The translations under genes and the position numbers were made by a program. A stretch of 64,000 nt of DNA. Source: Symbioplanes lichenis (lineage in GTDB: Bacteria > Actinomycetota > Actinomycetes > Mycobacteriales > Micromonosporaceae). Positions within the stretch are counted from its first letter, which is position 1. Each line of letters starts with the position of its first letter. The DNA is taken from the NCBI RefSeq assembly GCF_030709675.1, contig NZ_JAUZQD010000007.1:124001-188000 (forward strand), written 5' to 3'. Below the pieces are notes generated by a model, which saw only the letters and a list, made by a program, of their open reading frames with translations, did not search any database and had not been told where the DNA came from. Below, one piece after another: positions 1 to 6,893 of the stretch.

Positions 1-381
1 CGCGACAACGACCCAGTTGGCGTCGATCAGCGGAAGCCGGTGGGCCCCGGTCGCGTCGGTAGCCGGTGCGACATGCAGTCCGGCCGCGCGCCAGAGATCC
101 TGCGCCGACTGGTAGTTGAGCCCGACGCCGTCCGGCACCTTGACCGGAGCCTTGGTCTTTCGCGGCGCGGTCGTTGCCTTCGCGGTTGTCGCTAGTGCGG
201 TCGTCGCAGTCGTCGCCGTCGCGGTCGTCGTGGGACTCGGCGTCGTCGCCTCGGCCGGGGCGGCGGTCGAGGTGGCTGCGGCAGCCGGGGCCTCCGATGT
301 GGTGCCGTCGCCGCTGCTCGAACAGCCCCCGAGAGCACACGCCAAGGTAAGGATGATCGCGGACGCTGTCTTCGTGTGCAT
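1..381 (-). CDS. PASTA-like secreted lipoprotein (3' part cut off by window edge)
   Basis: Read from an ATG at 381 down to base 1 in one open frame of 127 codons; the C-terminus lies outside the window. The product starts with two hydrophilic residues and a hydrophobic stretch ending in a lipobox (A-L-G-G-C, Cys about residue 20), so it should be a lipid-anchored extracellular protein. A Thr/Ala/Pro-rich linker (about residues 25-78) leads to a segment starting VPDGVGLNYQSAQD that resembles the PASTA-like domain of small actinobacterial lipoproteins (PDVVGMNLQ type), continuing to DANWVVVA at the edge. PASTA domains are known to bind peptidoglycan fragments or beta-lactams, but this subfamily has no settled role. 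The lipoprotein call is firm, the PASTA call moderately so. Confidence 0.75.
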   Translation of the reverse strand, partial: MHTKTASAIILTLACALGGCSSSGDGTTSEAPAAAATSTAAPAEATTPSPTTTATATTATTALATTAKATTAPRKTKAPVKVPDGVGLNYQSAQDLWRAAGLHVAPATDATGAHRLPLIDANWVVVA

Positions 382-640
382 CACCGCAGGCTAGCGACGC
401 GCTCATCTGCGGATCGGCCGAATGCCGGTCGGCTGGACATCCGATGCCTGCCCCTTTCCGGCCGGCCTTCAATCAGCCGTGCGGCGGCTCGAGTCCTTAT
501 GTGGTTGTATCCGCGCCGCGGTTGCATTCATCAAGCAATTCTTCGGCGCTTTGGTGACGGTGGTTACTTTCGGCGGTTTGGCATGCTGGATCGTCATTTC
601 GATGCGACATGGCGGGGTGGGCGGGAGGACAATTTTCGGC
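382..640. other. Intergenic region upstream of the small basic protein
   Basis: No convincing gene. The frame used by the downstream gene is open back to 422 and would encode a hydrophobic stretch (about 530-600, FIKQFFGALVTVVTF...), so a longer membrane-anchored form of that protein is conceivable. The strong Shine-Dalgarno at 621-627 (GGGAGGA), before the ATG at 641, argues for the shorter form. Confidence 0.4.
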
Positions 641-1450
641 ATGGGACAGCTGGAATTGTTCAGCCGGGCGCAGGTGGCCGGGATGCGGGATCGCACCCGC
701 TCGCGGAGCTGGTGCCCGGAGCGTGAGCAGTTCCGGCGCGACCACCAGGTGCGGCGCGACTGGGGCAAGTTCCGGCTGCACACTCGTCGGCTGGGTGAGC
801 TGCGGGCTCGCCGGGAGGGCTTCTGGTCGCCCGGCGCGAGTGGGCCCGGGGGAGTGCTGCCCGCCTCCCCGGTGCGCCCTCGGCCCCGACCGGTCCTCGC
901 GCCACCACCCGCCGCATCGCCCACCTCAGCCGCGTCGCCGTCCGCCGCGCCGCCCGCTCTGGCCGTGTCGGCGTCTGCTGCGCCGCCCGCTTTGGCCGTG
1001 TCGGCGTCTGCTGAGCCGCCCGCTTTGGCCGTGTCGCCGTCCGCCATGCTGCCCGCCCCGGCCGTGTCGCCGTCCCCGGCGGTAGCGTCGCCGCCCAGCA
1101 CGCCGCGTGCTCCCGTTGTGTCGCAGCCGGGCGTGCTGCCCGCGCCGACCACGTCGCAGCCCGTGGTGCCGCCCATCCCGGTCGTGTCGTCGCCCATCTC
1201 AGCCTCATCGCCGTCTGCCGCGCCGTCCTCGACATCGAGTGGGCCGGTTCTCCCGTCAGTTCGGCCTGGGCGTGCCGCGCCGGCGATGTCGCGGTCGGTC
1301 GTTCCCGCCTTGCAGCCGGGGGTTTTCGCCTTGCGGTCGACGGGAAAGGCTTCGGGTTTTCCTTGTCTGCGCGCCACGGCGTTGCGGCGTTGCGCGAATT
1401 GCGGAGACGTGGGGAGAGGGGGCGCCTGGGAATGCGGGTGGAGGGGGCGG
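641..1450 (+). CDS. Small basic hypothetical protein with Pro/Ala/Ser-rich repeat tail; 3' end uncertain
   Basis: The ATG at 641 follows GGGAGGAC with usable spacing. The first ~60 residues (MGQLELFSRAQVAGMRDRT, then WCPEREQFRRDH, RLGELRARRE) resemble, from memory, a small basic hypothetical protein found in Micromonosporaceae. After this head the frame runs into a 33-bp tandem repeat (unit APPALAVSASA) and other Pro/Ser-rich sequence. No in-frame stop occurs before 5437: the frame continues antisense through the LuxR gene and joins the oxidoreductase frame. A single fused protein is not credible. Either the natural stop was lost through a frameshift in the repeat tail (a shift into the adjacent frame would end at 1085), or there is a sequence error. 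I place the end at the LuxR stop only as a boundary. The minus-strand reading of the same stretch (469-1377) looks less protein-like. Function unknown. Confidence 0.4.
944..1075 (+). repeat. 33-bp tandem repeat, four units
   Basis: Four consecutive 33-bp units start at 944, 977, 1010 and 1043. The first three differ at only a few bases; the fourth is more diverged. In the plus frame each unit encodes 11 residues of the type (A/E/M)(P/L)PALAVS(A/P)SA. The unit length is a multiple of three, so copy-number change would keep the frame. Confidence 0.9.
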
Positions 1451-4282
1451 TCAGGGGGTTTCCTGGAGGTGGGGGTGGTCTTTGAGCTGGCGGCGGGAGG
1501 TGATGTCGAGTTTGCGGAAGATGTTGCGCAGGTGGGCGTCGACGGTGCGTTTGCTGATGAAGAGGCGGGTGGCGACTTCTTGGGAGGTGGCGCCCGCGGC
1601 GGCCAGGCGGGCGACGGCGACTTCGTGCATGGTGAGTTTTTCGTAGCCGTGTTCGGTGCGGGGGCCTACGCGGTCGCCGGTTGCGCGGAGTTCGTCGGCG
1701 GCGCGCCGGGCGAAGGCGTCGGCTCCGGCTCGGGTCAGCAGGTCGAGGGCGGCGCCCAGGTGGGTTCGGCAGTCGCGGCGGCGGCCCTGGCGGCGCAGCC
1801 ATTCCCCGTACGCCAGTTGGGCGCGACCCAGATGCACGGTGAGCCGCCCGGCGGACAGCAGCTCCACGGCCTCGTGGAAGTGCTCTTCGTCGCCGGTCAC
1901 CAGTCCGCGCGCGTGGGCGGCGACGCCCAGGCCCGCGGCCGTGCCCGCGGCCGCCGTGCGCTCGGTCAGGGTGGCCAGGCCCCGGGCGGCGACGGCCGGC
2001 TCGTGGCAGCGGACCGCCGCCTCGATCAGCTCCGGCAGCACGGCGCCGGTGAGGAACAAGTCGTCGTGGTCGAGGGCCTGGCGGGCCGCGGTCAGGGCGG
2101 CCGGATAGTCGCCGGTTCCGTTGTGCAGCATGGCGGTCCACAGGTGGGCGTTGGCCACCAGGCCGGTGCCGGGGGCGGCGACGGCGGCCCGGGTGAGTTC
2201 GGCCGCCTCCTCGCGCCGGCCTCGCAGCGCGGCCAGGTGCAGCCGGTGGTAGATCAGCGGGGCGGCGCCGATCGCGTCGGAGATCGCGGCCTCCTCGGCC
2301 GTGGCGGCGATCGCCCGTCCGATGTCGCCGGTGAGGATGGCGTCGACCACCTGCTGGGCCAGGCCGACCCGGAGCGGCAGGGGGGCGCCCGCCGCGCGGC
2401 CGGCCTTGACCAGCCGGTCGGCGATGGTGGTGTGGGCGTCGAGGTCCCACAGCTCGATCGCGATCATCGCCGCGAGCGTCGGGCGCCGGGCTTGGGACGG
2501 GTCGTCGAGGGCGGCGCGCAGCGCCGGGACGGCCACCGCATACCCTTCGGTGGCCTGCAGCACCAGCGCGTGCAGCAGGTCCGGTGGCCCGGGCGAGGGA
2601 GTCTCGGCCGCCGCTTGCAGGACCTCGTCGATGACCCCGCCCCGGCCCACGACCAGGCTCATCTCGAGGGCGTCGAGGAAGGTGTCGCGGGACCGCCCGG
2701 GGTCGAGGTCCGTCAGCCGTTGCGCGGCCCGGACGACCAGGCGCGGGCCGGAGGCGTCGCCGTGCCGGGTGAGGGCGATGCTGCCCCGCAGCGACTCGAG
2801 CCGGGCCCGCCGCCGGTCGTCGAGCGCGGCGGCGTCGAGGGTGCTGAGCAGGTCGGCGGCCCGGGCGATCGTCCCGGCGTCGAGGTGCGCCTGGGCGGCG
2901 TCGAGCGTGCGGGCGACGCGTCGGGCGGGGTTAAGGGTCAGCCCCACCGAACGTTCGAGGAACGCCGCGGCCGCCGCCATGCCCCCGCGCGCCTGGGCCC
3001 GGGACGCCCGGCGTTCCAGCTCGTCGGCCAGCTCGTCGTCGGGCCCGGTGGCGGCCTGGGCCCGGTGCCAGGCCCGCCGATCGGGTGCGGCGACGGGATC
3101 GGTGGCCGCCGCGAGCGCCGCGTGGGCCGCGTGCCGGTCGGCCACCGGGGCGGAGTCGTAGGCGACCGACCGCGCCAGCGGATGGCAGAAGCGGACGCGG
3201 GACCCGAAGTCGGCCAGGCCGGTCGCGGTCACCTCCGCGGTGGCGGCGGCGAGGTCGAGCCCGAGCGTCCGCGCGGCGGGCCAGAGGAGGCCGGGGTCGC
3301 CGGTCGGGTCGGCGCCGGCCACGGTGAGCAGCAGCCGGGCGGGGGCGGAGAGGTCGGCCAGCCGGGCGCGGAAGCCGTACTCGATGCGGGCCGGCACCGA
3401 CGCCGTCCCCGGCGGCACGAAGCCTCCGGCCCGGGGCAGCTCGAGCAGGGCCAGCGGGTTGCCCTGGGCCTCGGCGACGAGCCGGTCGCGCACCTGGTCG
3501 TCGAGCCCGACCGGGTGCCGGGCCGCCAGCACGGCGGCGGCCGCCCCGGCGTCGAGGCCGGCGACCGGCAGCCCGGGCAGCTCGTCGAGGCCGGCGATCG
3601 GCAGCCCGGGCAGCTCGTCGAAGCCGACGTGCCCGGCCCGCCGCACTCGTGCGCCGTCGTCACGCTCGACGTGCCCGCCCTGACCCCCGGCGAGGCGATC
3701 GCCCTCGCCCGGCGCACCCTCCGCGACGCCGATGACCGGGGTCCGGACGGCGAAGATCATGGCGATCGGGTCGGTGGCGATCCGCCGGGCGATGAAGAGC
3801 ATCGCCTGCGCGGAGGCGCTGTCCAGCCACTGGGCGTCGTCGACCAGGCCCAGCAGCGGCTGCTCCTGGGCCGCCGCGGTCAGCAGCCCGAGCGCGGCCA
3901 GCCCGATGCGCAGCGGATCCGGAGTGCCGTCGGTCAGCCCGAAGGCCACTTGCAAGGCCTCGCGATGCCGCGCGGGCAGACCGGTCAGCTGCCCCAGCAA
4001 CGGTACGCACAGCTGGTGCAACGCCGAGTAGGGCAATTCCCGCTCGAGCTCCGACCCGGCCGCCCGGACGATCGCCAGGCCGGCTGTCGTGCGTACGGCC
4101 TGGTCCAGCAGTGCGGTCTTGCCGATGCCCGCCTCGCCGCGCAGCACCAGCGCCCCGCCCCGGCCCGCGCGGGCGGCAGCGGTCAGCTCGTCGATGCGGC
4201 GCTGCTCCGCCGCCCGGCCGACGAGCAGCTCCGTCCCGGATGGCAGCGTCCCCACCCCGGGCACGGTAGACCACGTAGGCAT
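1451..4282 (-). CDS. Large LuxR-family transcriptional regulator with AAA ATPase domain
   Basis: 943 residues from an ATG at 4282. It has the LAL/MalT-like architecture of big actinobacterial regulators. An N-terminal P-loop ATPase carries Walker A GEAGIGKTALLD (about residues 38-49) and a Walker B-like LVDDAQWLD (about 140). A long helical, TPR-like middle follows, and a C-terminal LuxR helix-turn-helix occupies about residues 885-935 (GATSQEVATRLFISKRTVDA, then HLRNIFRKLDI). The ATPase domain contains an unusual ~37-residue Gly/Arg-rich insertion after the sensor strand (IFAVRTP...) and a duplicated 11-residue segment. Expected role: ligand- and ATP-responsive activator. The divergent oxidoreductase starts 72 bp away and is the obvious candidate target. 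A larger upstream extension of the frame overlaps that gene and was not used. Confidence 0.88.
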   Translation of the reverse strand: MPTWSTVPGVGTLPSGTELLVGRAAEQRRIDELTAAARAGRGGALVLRGEAGIGKTALLDQAVRTTAGLAIVRAAGSELERELPYSALHQLCVPLLGQLTGLPARHREALQVAFGLTDGTPDPLRIGLAALGLLTAAAQEQPLLGLVDDAQWLDSASAQAMLFIARRIATDPIAMIFAVRTPVIGVAEGAPGEGDRLAGGQGGHVERDDGARVRRAGHVGFDELPGLPIAGLDELPGLPVAGLDAGAAAAVLAARHPVGLDDQVRDRLVAEAQGNPLALLELPRAGGFVPPGTASVPARIEYGFRARLADLSAPARLLLTVAGADPTGDPGLLWPAARTLGLDLAAATAEVTATGLADFGSRVRFCHPLARSVAYDSAPVADRHAAHAALAAATDPVAAPDRRAWHRAQAATGPDDELADELERRASRAQARGGMAAAAAFLERSVGLTLNPARRVARTLDAAQAHLDAGTIARAADLLSTLDAAALDDRRRARLESLRGSIALTRHGDASGPRLVVRAAQRLTDLDPGRSRDTFLDALEMSLVVGRGGVIDEVLQAAAETPSPGPPDLLHALVLQATEGYAVAVPALRAALDDPSQARRPTLAAMIAIELWDLDAHTTIADRLVKAGRAAGAPLPLRVGLAQQVVDAILTGDIGRAIAATAEEAAISDAIGAAPLIYHRLHLAALRGRREEAAELTRAAVAAPGTGLVANAHLWTAMLHNGTGDYPAALTAARQALDHDDLFLTGAVLPELIEAAVRCHEPAVAARGLATLTERTAAAGTAAGLGVAAHARGLVTGDEEHFHEAVELLSAGRLTVHLGRAQLAYGEWLRRQGRRRDCRTHLGAALDLLTRAGADAFARRAADELRATGDRVGPRTEHGYEKLTMHEVAVARLAAAGATSQEVATRLFISKRTVDAHLRNIFRKLDITSRRQLKDHPHLQETP
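3554..3619 (-). repeat. 33-bp tandem duplication inside the LuxR ATPase domain
   Basis: Two adjacent 33-bp copies (3554-3586 and 3587-3619) differ at a single base. They encode a doubled (F/L)DELPGLP(I/V)AG segment. Family members normally have this segment once before the GLDAGAAAAVL helix, so this looks like a recent in-frame duplication. Confidence 0.9.
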
Positions 4283-4354
4283 GCGTTGCCGACGCGCGGG
4301 CCCGCCGCGGTGGACGAGGGTCGAAGGACCACGATCCACCCCGAGGAGTACGCC

Positions 4355-5437
4355 ATGAGCACCACCGCTGTCGAAGTCGTCCTGCCCGCCCGGGTCGAGC
4401 CGGACGGCCTGCAGGTCCGGTCCCGTCGGCTGGCGGCCCCGGGACAGGGCCGCGCTCTGCTGCGCATGGAGGCCACCGGGGTGTCGTTCGCCGAGCAGCA
4501 GATGCGCCGCGGCAAGTACTACGATCAGCCGCCCTTCCCCTTCGTGCCCGGCTACGACGTCGTCGGCACGGTCGTGGCCGTGGGCCCCGGCGTGGCGGCC
4601 GAGACGGTGGGCAAGCGGTTCGCCGTGATCACCAAGACCGGCGCCTGGGCCACGCACCTCGAGGTGGACGCGGCCGATCTGCTGCCGGTGCCCGCCGGAC
4701 TCGACCCGGCCGAGGTGGAGGCCGTGCTGGTCAACGGCATCACCGCGTGGCAGATGCTGCACCGGACGGCCAAGGTGCCGCGCGGCGCCACGATCGTGGT
4801 GCTCGGCGCCAACGGCGGGGTCGGGTCGACCCTCGTGCAGCTGGCCCGGCACGCCGGGATGACGGTCATCGGCACCGCGGCGGCCCGCCACCACGAGTTG
4901 CTCCGCGAGCTCGGCGCCACCCCGGTCGACTACCGCGACCCCGACATGTACGAGCAGATCCGCCGGCTGGCCCCGGACGGCGTCGACGCGGTGTTCGACC
5001 ACGTGGGCGGGCCGGGGCTCAAGCAGTCGTGGCATCTCGTGCGCAAGGGCGGCACGCTGGTCTCCTATGGCAGCGCCGCCACCATGAACGAGGGAGGCAA
5101 CGCCCAGTTGCCGATGCTCAAGCTCATCGGCCAGCTGGCCGGCTGGAACTACTCGCCCAACAACCGGGGCGCCCACTTCTACAACTTCTGGGCCGGCCTG
5201 CGCAACGGCGGCGCCTTCCGGGCGCGCCTGCGCGAGGACCTCGCCGAGGTGCTGAAACTGCTGGCCGACGGCGTGCTCGTCCCGCACGTCGCCGCCCGGC
5301 TGCCCCTGGCGAGCGCCGCCGAGGCCCTCGCCCTGGCCGAGTCCCGCACCCTGGCCGGCAAGATCGTCCTGGTCCCCGACGACCAGGAAAGGCGTGCCGG
5401 CGACCAGCGTCCCGGCGACCAGCGTGCCGGCGACTGA
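4355..5437 (+). CDS. Medium-chain dehydrogenase/reductase, quinone oxidoreductase-like
   Basis: 360 residues from an ATG at 4355, preceded by GAGGAG at 4343-4348. The N-terminal GroES-like domain has FVPGYDVVGTVVAVGPGV in place of the zinc-binding GHE motif. The Rossmann fold carries GANGGVGSTLVQLARHAG (about residues 148-165). No structural-zinc cysteine cluster is present, so this is a zinc-free NAD(P)H:quinone or enone reductase type enzyme, probably cytoplasmic; substrate unknown. It is divergent from the LuxR regulator with a 72-bp spacer. The last ~15 residues are a degenerate AGDQRPGDQRAGD repeat encoded by tandem DNA, which looks like a recent C-terminal addition. Confidence 0.85.
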   Translation: MSTTAVEVVLPARVEPDGLQVRSRRLAAPGQGRALLRMEATGVSFAEQQMRRGKYYDQPPFPFVPGYDVVGTVVAVGPGVAAETVGKRFAVITKTGAWATHLEVDAADLLPVPAGLDPAEVEAVLVNGITAWQMLHRTAKVPRGATIVVLGANGGVGSTLVQLARHAGMTVIGTAAARHHELLRELGATPVDYRDPDMYEQIRRLAPDGVDAVFDHVGGPGLKQSWHLVRKGGTLVSYGSAATMNEGGNAQLPMLKLIGQLAGWNYSPNNRGAHFYNFWAGLRNGGAFRARLREDLAEVLKLLADGVLVPHVAARLPLASAAEALALAESRTLAGKIVLVPDDQERRAGDQRPGDQRAGD

Positions 5438-5487
5438 GAAAGGCGACTGAGGAAGGCGACCGGGAAAGGCGACTGGGAAAGGCGGAG
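5388..5487. repeat. Degenerate tandem repeats at the oxidoreductase 3' end
   Basis: First a 15-bp unit (GGCGACCAGCGTGCC type, nearly three copies) forms the C-terminal coding tail. After the stop codon, four or five imperfect 12-13 bp units of the GGAAAGGCGACTG type follow. No hairpin with a T-tract is seen, so I do not call a terminator. Confidence 0.75.
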
Positions 5488-5488
5488 G

Positions 5489-6034
5489 TCAGGTGCGCGC
5501 GGCGGTGCGGCGGGCGGCAGTGCGCCGGGCCGTCGTCTTGGTCGGCAACTCCCGCTCCGGCGGCGGATCCGCGACGGCACGGCTCGTCGATTCGCGTACC
5601 CCGTCGTCGGCGGGCGACCCGGAAGCGGGCGACGCGGTGGCAGGCGATGCGGTGGCAGGCGATGCGGTGGCGGGCGACCCGGAGGAGCGGTCGCGTTCCT
5701 TCTCGCGCTGGATCAGGGCGGCCAGCACTTCCTTGTCGTACCTGGTCTCGGCGCTGCGGGCCCGGTCGCGGGCCTTCTCCGCCTTGGCGACGGCCTTCTT
5801 GCGCTCCTTGACCAGCTCGGCGCGACGCTTGCCGGCGGCCTTCAACGCCTGCTTGAGCCGGGCCGTCTCGTCCGCCGCCCGGCGCAACGCCTGACGATGC
5901 TGCTCGGACAGGCTGTCGATCGTCTCCAGCTGGTGGTCGATGTCCGTCACGGCCGTCCGCGCCCGATCGGCGGCGGCCCCGGCGGCTCCGGCCTTCTTCC
6001 GCCGGCGGTCGAGGGGCTGAGCTGTTGTGGTCAC
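5489..6034 (-). CDS. Coiled-coil, Lys/Arg-rich hypothetical protein
   Basis: 181 residues. I prefer the GTG at 6034 because GAAGGGAG lies about 8 bases upstream; a GTG at 6043 is in the same frame but has no room for a ribosome site. Residues ~20-125 are strongly charged, heptad-like helix (ALRRAADETARLKQALKAAG, then AEKARDRARSAETRYDKEVL), predicted coiled coil. The C-terminal third is low complexity: a repeated SPATA pentapeptide, then an Arg/Ala/Thr-rich basic end (ARRTAARRTAART). No enzyme motif is seen. The basic tail suggests nucleic-acid contact, by inference only. It lies downstream of the DedA gene on the same strand (42 bp or more apart). Confidence 0.7.
   Translation of the reverse strand: MTTTAQPLDRRRKKAGAAGAAADRARTAVTDIDHQLETIDSLSEQHRQALRRAADETARLKQALKAAGKRRAELVKERKKAVAKAEKARDRARSAETRYDKEVLAALIQREKERDRSSGSPATASPATASPATASPASGSPADDGVRESTSRAVADPPPERELPTKTTARRTAARRTAART
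5612..5682 (-). repeat. 15-bp tandem repeat encoding SPATA units
   Basis: Four to five copies of a 15-bp unit (GGCGATGCGGTGGCA on the plus strand) encode repeated Ser-Pro-Ala-Thr-Ala in the C-terminal part of the coiled-coil protein. Units remain in frame. Confidence 0.85.
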
Positions 6035-6085
6035 GGCTGTCACTCCCTTCGGTGTCTCTCTTTGCGCTACCCGGGGAGGGCCGGA

Positions 6086-6760
6086 TCAAGCCTGTGAGTC
6101 TCCTGGCGCGGCCAGGGCGGCCTCGGCCTCGCGGGCGCGGCGGCGGCGGATGTGACGCATGTGCAGGATCACGTACGCCACCACGGCCAGCACCACCAGC
6201 GGGATCACGAACCACTTGTAGTGGTGCGCCTCCTCGATCAGCTCGCCGAGGCGTGGACCGAGCAGGTAGGCGATGGTCGTCCACCAGCCCACCCACAGCG
6301 CCGCCCCGATCGCGTTGTAGAGCAGGAACGCCTTCCACGGCATCGCGGTGATGCCGGCGATCACCCCGTTGAGCTGGCGCAGGCCGTCGATGAAGCGGGC
6401 CACGACCACGATCCGGTTGCCGCGCCGGGCGAAGAACTTCTCGGCGCGCTCGAGCCGCTCGGGCGTGATGAAGATGTACTTGCCGAAGCGGTGCACCGCC
6501 TTGCGGCCGCCGCGCACCCCGATCCAGTAGCCGATGTTGTCGCCGAGCACGGCCGCGACGAAGGCGATCGCGGCGACGGCCCAGATGTCGAGCCGGCCCC
6601 AGCTGGAGTAGATCGCCGCGGCGACCATGATCGTCTGGCCGGGCGCGGGCACCCCGAAGCTCTCCACGCCGATCACGGCGGCCACGGCCAGGTAGCCCCA
6701 GCGGTCGAGGATCGGAGCGACGCCGTGCAGGAAGCTCGGCAGGTCGTCGGTGGGCGGCAT
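6086..6760 (-). CDS. DedA/SNARE-associated family membrane protein
   Basis: 224 residues from the ATG at 6760, 14 bases after AGGAG. This start gives the normal family length; a longer frame back to 6874 adds a non-conserved Pro-rich stretch. Family signatures are visible: FGVPAPGQTIMVAA (about residues 34-47), a GDNIGYWIG motif (about 76-84), FARRGNRIVVVARFIDGLRQ with the conserved Arg residues, and several hydrophobic segments. DedA proteins are polytopic inner-membrane proteins linked to lipid (undecaprenyl or phospholipid) flipping and membrane-potential homeostasis; the exact role here is not known. The basic C-terminus (RHIRRRRAREAEA) is cytoplasmic by the positive-inside rule. Confidence 0.88.
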   Translation of the reverse strand: MPPTDDLPSFLHGVAPILDRWGYLAVAAVIGVESFGVPAPGQTIMVAAAIYSSWGRLDIWAVAAIAFVAAVLGDNIGYWIGVRGGRKAVHRFGKYIFITPERLERAEKFFARRGNRIVVVARFIDGLRQLNGVIAGITAMPWKAFLLYNAIGAALWVGWWTTIAYLLGPRLGELIEEAHHYKWFVIPLVVLAVVAYVILHMRHIRRRRAREAEAALAAPGDSQA

Positions 6761-6843
6761 GGGCTCGGGTGGCTCCTGTCCTGGGCGCGGGGGCGGCGCC
6801 CCCGACCTCACACCGTATCCACCACGCGGGGGCACAAACCAAA

Positions 6844-6877
6844 GGTGTGCCCCGACGATCCCTCGCCGGAGCACACC
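6844..6877 (-). terminator. Intrinsic terminator after the GH92 gene
   Basis: Inverted repeat GGTGTGC (6844-6850) / GCACACC (6871-6877), extended by an inner 3-bp pairing. On the minus strand it is followed by a T-rich run (TTTGGTTTG). It lies just downstream of the mannosidase stop. Confidence 0.65.
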
Positions 6878-6893
6878 TTGTCCCGCTAACAGC

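Noticed and set aside
469..1377. A 302-codon minus-strand gene with DTAKAGGAADA repeats
   Set aside because: It mirrors the plus-strand gene codon by codon. Its C-terminal half (RRARSSPSRR, CPMPKIVLPPTPP) looks like antisense sequence, whereas the plus strand has a good ribosome site and a conserved-looking start.
422..5437. A single 1671-codon plus-strand protein
   Set aside because: Most of it is antisense to a clearly coding LuxR regulator, and its 3' part is a complete oxidoreductase with its own start and ribosome site. Long stop-free shadow frames are normal at this GC content.
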